Positions 1 through 12,414 are shown, counted from the first letter of the stretch. The stretch: 64,000 bases of DNA from Cavenderia fasciculata (GCF_000203815.1 NW_004457639.1:1612001-1676000); one strand, 5' to 3'. Notes: generated by a model not told the origin, from the letters alone. A program made the numbers and translations.

Positions 1-722
1 TAGAGTTGGCTCGAAAGATTGCCGATCAGCTGCAGATTGAGGAGCCGTCGGTGACGGTCAACACGACCAAGATTGGAAACGACTTGATGAAGATGTTTAA
101 CAACCCAGACTTTTCCGACGTCTGCTTTGTCTGCGAAGACAAGAAATTGTATGCTCACAAGGCTATTTGTGCGTCGCGTTGCGAGCAGTTACGCGCCATG
201 TTTTCGTGGGGTCGCGAATCCAAGGAACAGGAAATCCATCTGCCTCACATACCCTACACCTCCATGTACGGTGTACTCGAGTACATCTATTGCGGTGTGG
301 CTACTATCACCTGGGAGAATGCTTGTGAGCTCTTGCAATGGGGTGACTTTTTCTCATTGTCTGGTCTCAAGAGTCGTTGTGAATTCTTTTTATGGCATTA
401 CATCGATGTCGAGAATGCACCCATTATCCTCTCTGTCGCCGATAGTCACGGATGCTGGCAGCTGCGTAATGTCACTGCCAACTTTGTCGTTCGTAACTGG
501 ACACGTATCAAAGACTCGGAGAATTGGATCACTCATGTCTCACCCGACCTCAAAGCCTATATCACCGACAAGGTCATCTCACTCGTCTCTTGCTCTTGTG
601 GATGTTTCTGTTCTTGCATAGATGACAATAATGACAATAACATGTTGGATCTCCCACCACCAACGCAATCCTCCTCCATCCCTCCACCCCCAATTGCCAA
701 TTCACCACCAACTACCTCTTAA
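1..722 (+). CDS. BTB/POZ domain protein, 5' part outside window
   Basis: The frame is open to the left edge (GAG TTG GCT from base 3), so this is the C-terminal part of a longer protein and no start codon is visible. About 238 residues are present. A BTB/POZ fold is recognisable: SDVCFVCEDKKLYAHKAI starts the domain, followed by the usual 'xSxxFxxMF' type helix (CEQLRAMFSWG) and a BACK-like helical stretch (ENACELLQWGDFFSLSGLK). The tail is Cys-, Asn- and Pro-rich and looks disordered. BTB domains dimerise and often link substrates to cullin-3 ligases. The missing N-terminus may carry ARM, RCC1, ankyrin or kelch repeats, which cannot be decided here. No intron is seen in this part. Confidence 0.8.
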   Translation, partial: ELARKIADQLQIEEPSVTVNTTKIGNDLMKMFNNPDFSDVCFVCEDKKLYAHKAICASRCEQLRAMFSWGRESKEQEIHLPHIPYTSMYGVLEYIYCGVATITWENACELLQWGDFFSLSGLKSRCEFFLWHYIDVENAPIILSVADSHGCWQLRNVTANFVVRNWTRIKDSENWITHVSPDLKAYITDKVISLVSCSCGCFCSCIDDNNDNNMLDLPPPTQSSSIPPPPIANSPPTTS

Positions 723-1266
723 ACAAAAAACAATATTCATTAAAGACATAATAATAATAATAATAATAATCCAATTTTTTTTCCAAACCAACAACAATCC
801 AATTTGTAAATACACTCTTTAAGCCAAATGTAATCAAATCCCCTAACCCTAATAATCATCATCATATACCAAAACACCATAATTGTTATATATCGTCAAC
901 TTTTCCAAATCCAACTGATAAAATAATAATCTTAATAATAATAATCCTATTTTCCAGAACATTCAATATCCATCCAAAATTAAGATATTTGTGTAAATTA
1001 ATAATAATAATAATAATTAATTATAATCCTAACCTAATCAAACCAAACCTTCCTCCTTACATCCGTTCATTCATTCTTGACGCCAATAATAAATATATCA
1101 ATTATAATATAATTGTTGATAACTTAATAATAAAAATGATTACTTTTTTGAAAAGTAGTATATCAATCATTAATCCATTTTAATCCTCCTAGACCATACC
1201 CTATTCATTCTTTTCTTTTATGTATACAATGTTTATATATCTATATCTTATATTTTAGTATTTAAC
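723..1266. other. AT-rich spacer, convergent genes
   Basis: This stretch lies between the 3' ends of the BTB gene and SPCS1. It holds ATA/AAT triplet runs and two short accidental ORFs. I see no gene or structured element in it. Confidence 0.6.
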
Positions 1267-1850
1267 TTATTTAGTAGCAGTCGGTGATGTTGTTGTTGGT
1301 GTTGTTGTTGTTGGTTGTTGTTTTGGTTGTAACCATTTCAATTGATGTTTGTTAAAGAATGAATAATTTGGTAAACAAACCTATACAAGTTATAAAACAA
1401 ATGAAACTGTGTTAATATAATATACTCAATCAAATGACAATCAGTCCTCCTCTTGTGAGTAGGTTCGACCATGTTAGTGACATTTACAATTAAAGCTATC
1501 AAGGTTCCCAATGCAACAGAGTATACAGTAATTTGGAAACTTTGTTTAATGAATCCTGCTATCCATCCAATAATCTAAAACAAAACAATAAATGATTATA
1601 TATATGATTGTTAGATTACTACTTTATATCTTTATCTATCTATCTATATCTATATCTATTACTGTACATACACCAAAGAGTATGATTATATATTGATACA
1701 ACTTTTCAGCTAATTTTTGACCTTCGAAATCCTTTTATTATCGCAGTCGGTACATAAATGAATGAGGGTGATGAACAAACAATCTAATGTTAGTATTATT
1801 ATACTACTGTAATTGAGTATAGAGAGTCTTATCTATATACATCTTACCAT
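1267..1850 (-). CDS. spcs1: Signal peptidase complex subunit 1 (12 kDa subunit)
   Basis: This is a four-exon gene too fragmented to show as one ORF: exons 1848-1850, 1672-1731, 1488-1574 and 1267-1380, every intron phase 0 with GT..AG ends. The product is 87 residues. It begins MDFEGQKLAEKLYQY, close to the conserved MDYKGQKLAE start of SPC12/SPCS1. Two membrane segments follow (IIILFGIIGWIAGFI and VYSVALGTLIALIVCL), then the conserved LPNYSFFNKHQLKWL, matching the family pattern PPWPxYxRxPLKWL. The tail is Thr/Pro-rich. The protein is a non-catalytic ER-membrane subunit of the signal peptidase complex. The first coding exon is only the ATG, followed directly by donor GTAAGA; the acceptor choice rests on the restored MDFEGQ start. 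Family identification is firm, and the exon 1 position is likely. Confidence 0.87.
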
Positions 1851-2098
1851 TTTATATTTATACACAACTGCTGAAAGGTATATTAAAATGATTAAACTAA
1901 AATATGATCTCCTTTTAAACCCAATATATAATTTAATTTCATTTTTCGAAGCTACGATGACGAGGATGAAGACAATCATTCACGATCCATTGATTCATTC
2001 ATTTTTGGTTTATACGATCATTATGTACATGTATTTATTGTGTTATATTATCTAAAAGAACAGGTTTGATCAAATAAATGTGTTTATGCTAAATCCTA

Positions 2099-2571
2099 TT
2101 AAGCAGCAACTACGGTACAAGAGAATTGGGATGTCTTTTGAACGGTTGGACCTCCAATACCAATGCTGCCCCAAAGACTGACTGAATTACAACTACCAAC
2201 ACTTGGAAGAGAACATGTAATCGAGTTCATGGTCGATGTGCAATAGTCAAAGATATCTACAAATTCTTGGTTATTAAATAATTGGATTTGGAACCATCCA
2301 ACTGGTGAGCTTGTAAGTGAAATAGTTAATTGTTTACCATTTTGTGATACATTGGTAACTATAAGAAAAGAAAAGAGAAGGAAAGAAAAGAAAGAGAAGG
2401 AAAGAAAAGAGAAGGAAAGAGAGAGAGAGAGAGAGAACAAATTAGTTGCCAAATTGAAATGATTTAATAATATTTTTATATAAATCTATATAACATACTA
2501 TCACAATTTACAAATGGAATAGTAAATAGTAAAGCAATGGTAAAAAGGGTAATAATAATGGATTTGTTCAT
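2099..2571 (-). CDS. Small secreted protein, unrecognised
   Basis: Two exons (2499-2571 and 2099-2358) are joined across a phase 1 intron (donor GTATGT, acceptor TTATAG). The intron contains a long GA-rich tract on the plus strand. The 110-residue product starts MNKSIIITLFTIALLFTIPF, a clear signal peptide, followed by a Ser/Thr-rich domain of about 85 residues with four cysteines (FDYC, ITC, GSC, FSC). The single-exon reading, which starts inside the intron, gives an artificial Ser/Leu/Phe repeat and is rejected. It resembles the many small secreted dictyostelid proteins in style, but I do not recognise the family. Confidence 0.65.
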
Positions 2572-3068
2572 TATGTTACAGAGGTATAATGGTATGGTAT
2601 AATAATGGTAGAGATACAATATGAATATTAATACAAGATTTGATATATATTACAAGTAAAGTAATATGAGTAATAACAATGAAATGTAGATGGTTTCACT
2701 GCTGCAATAGAGGAACCCTCTATTTAAAGGTTTCTCAAACCATCCACGCAACCAATTATATAATTAAAATATATATTATCCAAATTGTGATGATTCGTTT
2801 ATTGTTGTTGTTGAAATAGAGAGATTGGAGAGTGTGTTGACACGCCGAGATAAGATTTTAGGTCCAACTCCAACTGTAGAGTTTGCTATTGCAGATGCAG
2901 TGAATGTGAATGGGTGGGTTGGTTATTTGTATGTTATCTCCACTGAGAGAGAATTACTGTCATCATCATCATCATCATCAATCATCATGCACATGCATCG
3001 ATGAAACCACACCCACACCCTTGATTGCAGACAGAACACTTACCACCCAAACGTCATCCATCAGATGA

Positions 3069-3084
3069 GGGGAGGGAGGGAGGG
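3069..3084 (+). other. G-quadruplex-capable sequence
   Basis: Four G runs separated by single A bases (GGGGAGGGAGGGAGGG), followed by CCCC. This is unusual in such AT-rich spacer DNA. Confidence 0.6.
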
Positions 3085-3995
3085 CCCCTACCCATTAACC
3101 ATCAAACCCACCTTTATGTGTTTTTCATATGAAAAATTGGTGTGTTTGCTTGACACTTGGCTCCTATTTCAGAGGCTATTTTAGGAGTTCTGTTTTTTAC
3201 ATTCATAGGGGTTTGTTTGAAACGACAAAGCGAGGCGTTTCGTTTCGGGTAGTATCTTTTCTTTTTTCATCGTGACAATAATAATAATAATAATAATTCG
3301 TATAACAGCAAAGTATCTCGAGCACCCATCCATCTATCCATCCATTCATTGTGTTACCATCCTGCCTCCATCTGTGAAATCTGGAACCATTGTCATGATC
3401 GATCTAAATTAAACTTTATATTCCAATGAAAAGGAGATTAGATGAAATAATAATTGGTCAGTTATTGATAACAACTCTAAAGTTTATACATGCATCTCTT
3501 GATATGTAATAATAATTGATGGTACAGTTGGTAGTAATTAAGAGAATTGATAATAATGATTAACAAGTACTTTACAATTGCAAAACTTAAAACCATTGAT
3601 ATCAATTCTCCTAACTAACCTCGGTCATGTAACTATTGGTAACCTAGTGATGGGGATCAATGCAATATGTTTTGTATTTCTTGGATATTCATAGTTTCCA
3701 GTTTATCGGAATGCGTCATTGTAATTGGAGTTATATATAACATGAAAGTAGCAACCAACATGTATAGCTCCTATTTACCCATATTCTTTGATGAATTGAT
3801 ACCTGTAGGGATTGTGCACTCTTACTCATCTTGCTCTGGTATATTTTAAAAATCTATCATTTTAGCAAATATTCTTAGAGAGAGTACTTGATATTCTCAT
3901 CATTTTATTGATTCTATCAAGTATGTGCACAAGTACTTGAGGTATCAGAGCGAAATTAAGAAAAAAAAAAAAAAAAAAAAGGTTTGAAAAAAACG

Positions 3996-4020
3996 AACGA
4001 CCGATTGAGGGTAACGTGAA
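3996..4020 (+). promoter_or_regulatory. Two-part motif upstream of TSR1
   Basis: AACGACCGA at 3996-4004 is followed seven bases later by TAACGTGAA at 4012-4020, about 90 bp before the TSR1 start codon and just after a long A tract. The same pair (AACGACCGA, TAACGCGAA, spacing eight) lies between the ribosome-biogenesis genes WDR46/UTP7 and NOL12 at 29175-29200. A promoter role is inferred from this repetition and position. Confidence 0.5.
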
Positions 4021-4110
4021 AGGGTTGATTATTACATTATTATCATTTGTTTGTTTAGTTTAATAGTCTATATTATATCTATCTAGTTTAATTAGTAAAG
4101 AGTTAGTAGG

Positions 4111-6719
4111 ATGGAGGAACATAGACATAGATCAGGTACATTTAAACAACAAAATAAACCATTCAAAAGTGGTAAGCATGATAGCAAAGGTGCAATCAAG
4201 CGTAGAACCGAAGGTAAAGTCGAAACGAGAAAGAGTATAAAGTCATTGGCCGTCGTACCCAATCGTCAAGAGATCCTTCGTCAAAAGGCTTCAAAAATGA
4301 ACTCATCTAAAAAGGCTGATGCTATCGAAAGAAAGAGATTAGGTTTACCTGATTTGGCTGAACCAAGAATAGTTGTATGTTTGAGAGATAAAATAATCAA
4401 TCAAAGATATATTTTGTTTTACTTATTAATAATGTATATAATATCATTTAAATCGTATCTATATATTTAGTCAATTATACCATTAACAGATAATGTTAAT
4501 ATTGAAAACATAAAGACATTAATTATGACAAAATATGGAATGGATCAATCAAATGTAATGGTTGACCAATCATCGTCATCATATACAACATTATGTTTGG
4601 GATCAAATGGAAAGACTAGAATAACATTACTTGTTTGCAACAGTAGAGAGGTATCAGAGATGGTTGAGTTTGCAAAGGTATCGGATATTATATTGTTTGC
4701 AGTCGATGTATCTGGATGCTCACAACAAGTACAACAACAACAATTTGCTGAATTCAAATTGGACAATCAAGCCGAACGTTTATTATCAGTCATCAAAGCA
4801 CAAGGTGTGCCATCGTCGATGCTCCTCATGCAAGGATTCGAACAAGTACCCGTCAAGAGACGTAACGACGTCAAAAAGGTCATCACTGCCACCTACCACT
4901 TCCAGTTCCCAGGTGAACCAAAGGTTCTCCCCATCGATTCAGAGGAAGATGCTCAAATGGTACTCCGTTTCCTCGAGACTATGCATGTCAATGAAATCCT
5001 CTGGCGTCACATGCGTCCATACATTATGATTGAAAATATGATCGACATTAGAAAGGGTTCGGTTGCTATCGAAGGTTACCTAAGAGGTAATCATTTAAAT
5101 GCAAAACAATTAATTTATATTCCTGAAATTGGTGATTTCCAAATTGAAAAGGTAAATAAGAAAAAAGAAAAAAGAAAAAAGAAATAGAAAAATTAATATA
5201 TTAATATATTTATTTGTTTGTTTTTTAGATTGAAAAATTAAAAGATAATAATGTAAAGAATCAACACAAGAATCAATCAGATGAATTGGTACTTTTGGAT
5301 TCAAGTACATTGGAGGAAAGAGAATCGATTGATTGTGTCAATGTTCCAGATTTGAATGAACAAGAACAAACCATGCCATCCAACGAGGAAATTGAAATGG
5401 CTCAAAAGAAAATCAGAGTACCAAAGGGAACTTCAGAGTATCAAGCTCATTGGTATTTGGATGAAGATGGAGGTTTACAAGAAGAAGCAGAAGAGGATGA
5501 TGAAGACGAAGAACAAGTATACGATCAAGAAATGAACGAAGATTTAAATCGTCAAGATGAAATGATGAACCAAGAGATGAATGATGACGATGTTGACGAT
5601 CACCCAATCGAAGGACAACTCGCCGGCGCTGGTGAGGAAGAGGAATTTGAAGACTTGAATATCATTCAAGACAAGTGGAAGGGTGTCACCAAGGACGACT
5701 ACAAAAAGATGTTAAAGGAAAAGGAAGAGTTGGAGATGGACGATGAAAGAGAACGTTCCGACGAACAAAACGAAATGCATTTCCCAGACGAAATCGAAAG
5801 TCCAGAGGATTTCCCATGCAGAATCCGTTTTTCCAAATACAGAGGTCTAAAGTCATTCCGTACATCGCCATGGGACGCAAGAGAGAACTTGCCCATTGAC
5901 TATGCCCGTATTTCCCAATTCCACTCATACAACCAATCGATGCGTCGTTCCATCGAAGTGCAAAATGCATCACCCGTCAAGTATGGCACTTTGGTCCGCA
6001 TCACACTCGTCCAAGGACAAGGCCCACAAGCCACCATCCTCCCCACCGTCCAAGAGATCAAGGCTCGTCAAACCACCAAGCAAGCCCCCATTATCGCCAC
6101 TGGTCTCTTGAGATACGAAAACAAGGTATCAGTCCTCCACTTTTCACTCGAGAAACATCGTCTCTACGAACCACCCGTCAAGAGCAAGGAAGAGGTTGTC
6201 TTCCACGTTGGTTTTAGAAAATACTCTACTCGTCCCATCTACTCGCTCTCTGCACCAAACTGCGATAAACAAAAATTCGAAAAGTTCCTTTTACCAGGCC
6301 GTAATGCCATGGCCACCATCTATGCCCCAATTACCTTTGTACCCGCCCCCCTCGTCGTCTTTAGCGACTCGTCGTGCTCAGAGTTGGTCGCCACTGGTCG
6401 TCTCGTCTCGGTCAACCCCGATCGTATCATTGCCAAGCGTATTCTCTTGACTGGTCGTATAGCCAAGGCCATCTCGAGAAAGTTTGCCGTCGTTCGTGAT
6501 ATGTTTTACTTCCCAGAAGATATCGATTGGTTCAAAAAGGTTGAACTCTTTACAAAGATGGGTCGTGTCGGTCATATCCGTGAATCTCTCGGTACTCACG
6601 GTTACATGAAATGTACATTTGACGGTACCATGCATCAACAAGATACTATTTGCATGTCCCTCTATAAACGTGTTTTCCCTAAATGGTTGTATGATGAAAA
6701 TGGTGTTAAAATAAACTAA
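4111..6719 (+). CDS. tsr1: 40S ribosome maturation factor TSR1
   Basis: Three exons (4111-4374, 4471-5151, 5229-6719), both introns phase 0, encode 811 residues; yeast and human Tsr1 are of similar length. Tsr1 is a GTPase-like but non-catalytic factor related to BMS1 that binds pre-40S particles. Visible parts in order: a basic N-terminus rich in Lys/Arg (nucleolar targeting style); a translational-GTPase-like domain from about residue 85 (IVSIIPLTDNVNIENIKT) with no P-loop GxxxxGK, as known for Tsr1; an AARP2CN-type segment near 290-330 (IEGYLRGNHLNAKQLIYIPE); a long acidic D/E stretch near 385-490; and the conserved C-terminal RIBIOP region beginning KYRGLKSFRTSPWD. The ATG was chosen because it opens the frame and gives the usual basic start. 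No damage is seen. Confidence 0.95.
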
Positions 6720-7186
6720 ACTAAACTAAATATATTTTTTCCAAAAAAACAACAACAAAAATGATGGATCAAAATGAATTAAAAATAATATTATTATAAG
6801 GTTAACCCCCTCCTTCTATTCACTTGTAATGGTCAACCCCTCTCACCTCCTTTCATTGACAACCACATCACCTCATCCAGTTGAAAACTCTACAAACTTT
6901 ACCAAAAGAGGAAACCAATTCATTTAAATAAAGACCCTCTACTGTTGATGAGGATATTATTTTAAAATCCAATATTAATTGTATTTCTTCTACTATTATA
7001 ATTAAATATTAATATCCGAGGAATATTATTACACCACCAATATTGGTCTACCAACTTCCTACCCCCACCTGGTGTTGTTCTCTATCAATTTCTTCTCAAG
7101 TGGTCCAGAAACTTTACTGTAAATAAATGTAAATTATTAAAAAAAATAACCCCTTCTTTTCTTTATGTTGTCAACCATATTTTGTT
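6720..7186. other. Spacer between convergent genes
   Basis: This stretch separates the 3' ends of TSR1 and the alpha-mannosidase gene. It is AT-rich with several CCCC-containing pyrimidine patches (AACCCCCTCC, CAACCCCTCTCACC). Nothing gene-like is seen. Confidence 0.5.
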
Positions 7187-10100
7187 TTATTTAAATAAAT
7201 AAAAAGCTTTAATTTCCAAAGGTAATATTTGTAGTTGGAAGTCAGTACCTTTGGTTGCTTGATTCTTTTTAAAAGATTGAACTTTAAGAGAAGGGGCACT
7301 GATTGATCTTTTTTCAGTTTGGAAAGCGCTTTGGAAATATAGATTGCTGTCGTATTTGAATTGAATCTTTGATCCTATACTTGGTTCTCTAAATCCAGAT
7401 AAATCAGTTTCCTGAGCATGAGTGGGTGCAAAACCAGGTACTAAATTATCAACTGATACGGTCAATGCTTGATTTGGATTAATATTCATTAATCTAATAA
7501 ACAAACAAGTACCATTCATTTTTTTTAATGTCATCATATATAAATTTGGTGATAATTCTAAAAAAAGATAGAAAAGATATTAGATTAAATTATTTTGCGT
7601 ATTATTTCTTTTTTTTTATACTTTACCTGAAGATAAAGATTCACGAATATTAAAATTTGGTACTTGATTATTTCCAATTTCATGAATATTGGCAAGGAAA
7701 GTTTTAATTGGGTTTTCCAACAACAATGCATGATGACGAGCCAACTCGGATGAAGAGTCAAAATAGACTTGGGTTTGAGTGAGAATGGTAGAGTCATCAA
7801 TCATTGGTTCTCTCATACCTTTACCATCATCTTGTAAACAACTTCGATGCAACATAAATTCAATTCCACCCCTTAATGTTGATGATACTCCTCTACTTCT
7901 ATCATTTGTACACTAAAATAGAAATAAAAAATGATGAATTAAAATAAGATTCCAATTTACAAAATATTTTTTTCTTTTTGTTTCTTTTGATACAAACAAT
8001 AAAATTAATATTATCTTGTTCAAGATAGGCAAATGAAATGGAAGGGTAATAATCTTCTGCAATATCCAAATTTCTATATTGAATATGTCTATTGATTGAG
8101 TTTATACCATCGTCAGTGTAGAGTTTAGGGTTTGGGAAATTGGTGTTGAAACGGACAATGATATCTTTGTTGGGAGAACCACGGACTCTATAGTCAAAGA
8201 AAACGTGACTACTACCTTCAATGAGACGAGTAGTCACGACAGTGCTAAACCCGGGTTCGGGATGATTGGGATTCGAGTGACTAGTAACCACATCCTTTCT
8301 AAATCTACCAATTAGATATTTGGTGATGTTTGGATTGGTGATTGACTTGCTTGGTCCAAATGTTTTGAAAATGTATGATCCTCCAACACCATCGTATTGT
8401 GCAATATCCTGATCGACCAACATTGACATATTGTCCTTGATGAGATCAAAGGTATGGGCCATTTGAGTGACTGGATTAAAATTGACACGAACCATTGAGT
8501 TTTCGAGAACATTGGGATTGTCATATCGGTCATACACTACTGGCAAAATGATTGGTCTAGCGTCTCCTGTTGGATTGGTTTTTGACCATGCACTTGGCTC
8601 TTGATTCTTGATGAAATAGGTAGATATACCCGATGCAGGCATTTCCACCATCCAGTCGATTCTCAGTACCATTGATCCTGCAAATCCTTCTTCAAATAGA
8701 CAGTCGCAATCTTGTTGCTGATCGTCCCCACTCCATACCGATACTGGACAGTTTATAGCAACCGAGTTGTATGGCAATTTAACATAGATAGAGTGTGGTG
8801 CGTTTCGTTTCCAACCCAATGGATTGTACAACACGACTGGCACAACATTGGAATCTCCAAAATCAATGATTGGACGATGATCTGACATCTCTAGGGTTGA
8901 GAAATTGTATCGCTCTGAAAGTGCTGCGGTACTAACCGACGTTGTGATTTTCATTGATGTCAGCAGTCGAGTGAGGTAATCGTTTACAACATGGACGACA
9001 GAAGTACCAGTAATACCATCATGGTGTTGGACAATTGATATATCCGCGCTAGCCTTTTGCAAATCACCATTAAAGTCTTGTGAATGGTTGACAAGTGTCG
9101 ATGACAAATATTGGGACACTCTAAATTCATTCATTGCCTTTCTAGCCAATCCCTTTAACACCATTCTAGAAGTATAATATCCAGTCCACCAATCATTTGG
9201 ATCTCCATAAGTATAGAAATCACCATCATACATCTTGTATACCAATCCCTTTTTTTTGGCCCATTCCGACAATTCTTTAAAATATTCTGATGGTGTACTA
9301 TACTTTACTTGAACAAGTGGATAATATATTGATAATATTTCTAAATAAACAATTAAAATAAAAATAAAATATTAATATCATGTTTGTTTTGTTTTTGTTT
9401 GTTTACACTTTACCTTTTAATTTATCAACTTTGTTAAATAAACTTGGATTTGAATAAGTAAAATCATCACCAATTAATAACATAAAATGAGGTGATTCAT
9501 AGTAACCAGATTGTCTACGTCCAATTGAATCCAAGAAACTTGTGAGTTGGTATAGTTGGAATGGAGTGAGTGTGTCGTTGGGTCCACCAGGATACTCGAT
9601 GGTAAGATCTTTGAATTGTTGGGGTGGTCCATAATGATCATCCAATACATGAGTAAAGATATCAGAGGATTCTTTAAGATTGGGATTACCACGCCACACA
9701 AATTGCAGTTCAGAAAAACTCTTCATCAATGCCTTTTTAGATGCTTTGATTCGATTGATGACCACTTGTTTGAATCCAAGTTGAGAAAACAACGATGATG
9801 AAGCAGCACTATACCCAAATGGATCTATTTGCCAAGCAGTCTCTGGTAGATACTGACTACCAAATTGTTTGGTGATAAATTCAAAACCCTGTGTCATTTG
9901 GAGTAGGATTGAATCTGCATTTGGACATGCCTCATCATGTTGTACATATCCTCCACCAACAAATTCTATTCTCTTGTTTTGAACAAAACTTTTAAATGCA
10001 TCCTTTGAACTTTGTGGTACTATCATATCACCAAACCATTTTTCAAGAAATCCTCTAAAAGAGAGAGAGAATAAACATAATTAATATATCAAGCTAAACC

Positions 10101-10241
10101 ATTATATGTACTGTGGTGTATAGTTAAACAACAACAAAACATACATTTCACACCAAACAAATGTCTTTAATGGATCATTTTGTAATGAATAAGTGACAGT
10201 ATTTAAAATAGATCTAACATCTGAATTATAATATTCCTAAA

Positions 10242-10277
<36 letters not shown>

Positions 10278-10523
10278 TCATTAATATGATTGAGTTGATT
10301 GGATTGGGATAGGTATAATACAAACATCAAAAGTTTCTAACCAACCAGAATCATCATGAGTATGAGGAACAATATGTAGAACAAGTGGTTTCCTGGGAGG
10401 TGGAGTTGGAGTTGGAGTTGGAGTTGGAGGAGGAGGAGGAGGAGTTGTTGGTTGTGCTAAAATGTTGCTTATACAAATGATAAGAGTAATAATAATAATG
10501 GTAAAAGATCTTTGCCTTGTCAT
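7187..10523 (-). CDS. Lysosomal alpha-mannosidase (GH38)
   Basis: Six exons (10326-10523, 10145-10236, 9414-10054, 7998-9340, 7627-7912, 7187-7557) give about 976 residues, the usual size for lysosomal GH38 alpha-mannosidase, which trims alpha-mannose from N-glycans in acidic compartments. A signal peptide (residues 1-23) leads into a Pro/Thr-rich spacer and then the catalytic domain. HTHDD at 54-58 carries the metal-binding His and Asp, WQIDPFG near 172-176 carries the nucleophile Asp (about 174), and QHHDGITGT near 415-423 supplies the third metal-ligand region. The C-terminal beta domains follow (LTQTQVYFDSSSELARHHA). Two introns (after exons 1 and 4) start with GTTTGT rather than the GTATGT/GTAAGT used elsewhere. 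Other D. discoideum relatives include manA; the exact orthologue is not resolved. Confidence 0.93.
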
Positions 10524-11293
10524 CTTGATTTATATATATATATATAAATGAATAATTATTATTTGATTAAATGATTGTTGGTAAAAGAAAGAAAGAAAAA
10601 GGAAGAGAGACAAACACAGATTCTTAATCTTTGAGCTTTCATCCACCATCATCATATGAATGATCATTACATCGTACGTAAATATGTATACATATGCACA
10701 TGTGTTTTTAATAATGATAATGATATTGATGATGTCTAGTTTACAACAATATTTGGAAGGTAGGGTCAGCAGTCTATGCTAGCAGTGGGTAGGTAGGTAG
10801 AGTGAATGAACACAACAATCTAATCTGATTGTAGCAACTAAATTTGAACATGTTGGTTGTATTTACAATGGAATCGACTACCACCCGACACACAACATTC
10901 ATATCATATTGCTACTGTAGTTGATTCGTATCATTGGGGGTGATTGATTGATTGTAAACAACAACAACAAACATTAATAATGTTGAGAAGAAGAAGAGGG
11001 GGTGGGTATTAGTAACCCCCCAGTAATGTTGTACAACAATAAAACAAAAATAAATTAATTCACTCGTCACACTACCACCACTACCACCAATGTTTCGACC
11101 GATTAATTAATTGTATTAGCAGTGTTCAAAGATAAGATATTTAAAACAGACTATCATATATATATACATTTATATATTTGTAATAACAAACAACTATTGT
11201 AATAGTAGTATTAGTACTTATCTCATCAACTACGTATCACTTTTTAAAAAAGTACGATTACGACAACCAATCACATAAATAATAAGCACAAAG
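10524..11293. other. Divergent promoter region
   Basis: This region lies between the starts of alpha-mannosidase (minus) and the methyltransferase (plus). It holds TA-rich runs (TATATATATATA at 10530), a GGGGTGGGT patch near 10999 and AACCCCCC nearby. No ORF or RNA gene is recognisable. Confidence 0.5.
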
Positions 11294-12414
11294 ATGTCAC
11301 ACAATACTATTGGTAAGGTGAGGGAGAGATAGAGATAGAGAAATAGAGAGATTAAAATAATGAATCAACTTACAATGACATCATACCCAGATCGATATGA
11401 TATAATCGCGATCTAGTGTGGATGGTTACGCGTGCAAAGTGGAGTGAATTGACTGACTTGACGTCTTTTCGATTTGGAAATGAAATTGAATTCAATTCAA
11501 TCACTATCAAGTGGTTGAACAAATAGATAGTAGGGGAATGATGATAAATTAACTAACTAGCTTACTCTCTCTCTTTAATATATTATAAATAGACTATGGA
11601 GAAAAAGACTATTGGGATGAAAGATATGTAAAGGATATTGTAAAGAGACCACATTTTGATTGGTACCATGGATACAAGACACTTAAACCATTCCTCCAAA
11701 AATTCTTTAAACGACAAGACAAGATTATGATGTTGGGTTGTGGTAATAGTGCACTTGGTGAAGACATGAATCTTGACCATTACTTAGATATAGTTAATAT
11801 AGATTTTTCAAGTGTAATAATACAAGATATGATTGAAAGAACTAAAGGAAGAGTTGGTCTTGTAAGTCTCGAGACAATTAAATATAAATATAAATATATA
11901 TTTAAAAAAACTGGAAATTAAATTAATTATATATATTTTATATTATTATGTTTATTAGGAATATTTAACAATGGATGGAAGAAATATGGAATTTCCAAAT
12001 GAATATTTTGATTCAATATTTGATAAAGGTACAATTGATGCTGTTATGTGTAGTGATAGTGATAATCAAAATGCTGTTAAAATGGTGGCAGAGGTGGCAA
12101 GAGTACTTAAACCAGGTGGTTATTTTGTTGTGATGACATATGGTGCACCAGAGGGTAGAATGCCACTCTTTCAAGTTGCCGATTACAATTGGTCCATTGA
12201 AATGCGTATGTTGGGTACTCATGAAAACGCTCAAATGAATGAATGTCATTATGCATACATTTTAAAGAAAAATAATATTATTATCGAAAATGGAGATGCT
12301 GCATCATCAACCGACGACAATGATACCGATACCAATCAAGAAGAAGAATTTAAAGTTTATTTAAATAGTTCAATTGGAAAAGTACCTCTTGAAATTATAC
12401 CAATTGTTAAATAA
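11294..12414 (+). CDS. EEF1A lysine methyltransferase-like (METTL13/EEF1AKMT4 type)
   Basis: Three exons (11294-11312, 11593-11861, 11959-12414) code for 247 residues. The short first exon gives MSHNTI, and the first codon of exon 2 is split (G|AC). The N-terminal stretch DYGEKDYWDERY followed by FDWYHGY is the hallmark of the METTL13/EEF1AKMT4/EFM group of seven-beta-strand methyltransferases. Motif I is MMLGCGNSALGE (about 52-63), which binds S-adenosylmethionine. The post-motif I region (IVNIDFS) and motif II/III (FDKGTIDAVMCS, LKPGGYFVVMTYG) are in order. Family members methylate lysines of elongation factor eEF1A or related targets. The length matches EEF1AKMT4 (about 250). The substrate is inferred from family membership only. 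Confidence 0.85.

Larger units (their letters stand above)
2572..4110. other. Intergenic region upstream of two divergent genes
   Basis: This 1.5 kb separates the secreted-protein gene (minus) from TSR1 (plus). It holds ATA/ATC triplet repeats, a G-run motif near 3069, a 20-base A tract at 3961-3980 and the TSR1 promoter motif near 3996. The ORF at 3667-3849 has no coding character that I can support. The word GGTATCAGAGC at about 3945 is discussed under rejected items. Confidence 0.5.

Noticed and set aside
3667-3849. 60-codon ORF between the secreted-protein gene and TSR1
   Set aside because: AT-driven hydrophobic composition with no signal of conservation or splicing.
3870-3965. GGTATCAGAGC next to an A tract, resembling the initiator-tRNA primer-binding site of LTR elements
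   Set aside because: Only an 11-base match, with no visible long terminal repeat, no terminal dinucleotides in the right place and no element coding sequence nearby. A chance match or a very old solo-LTR trace; not supported.
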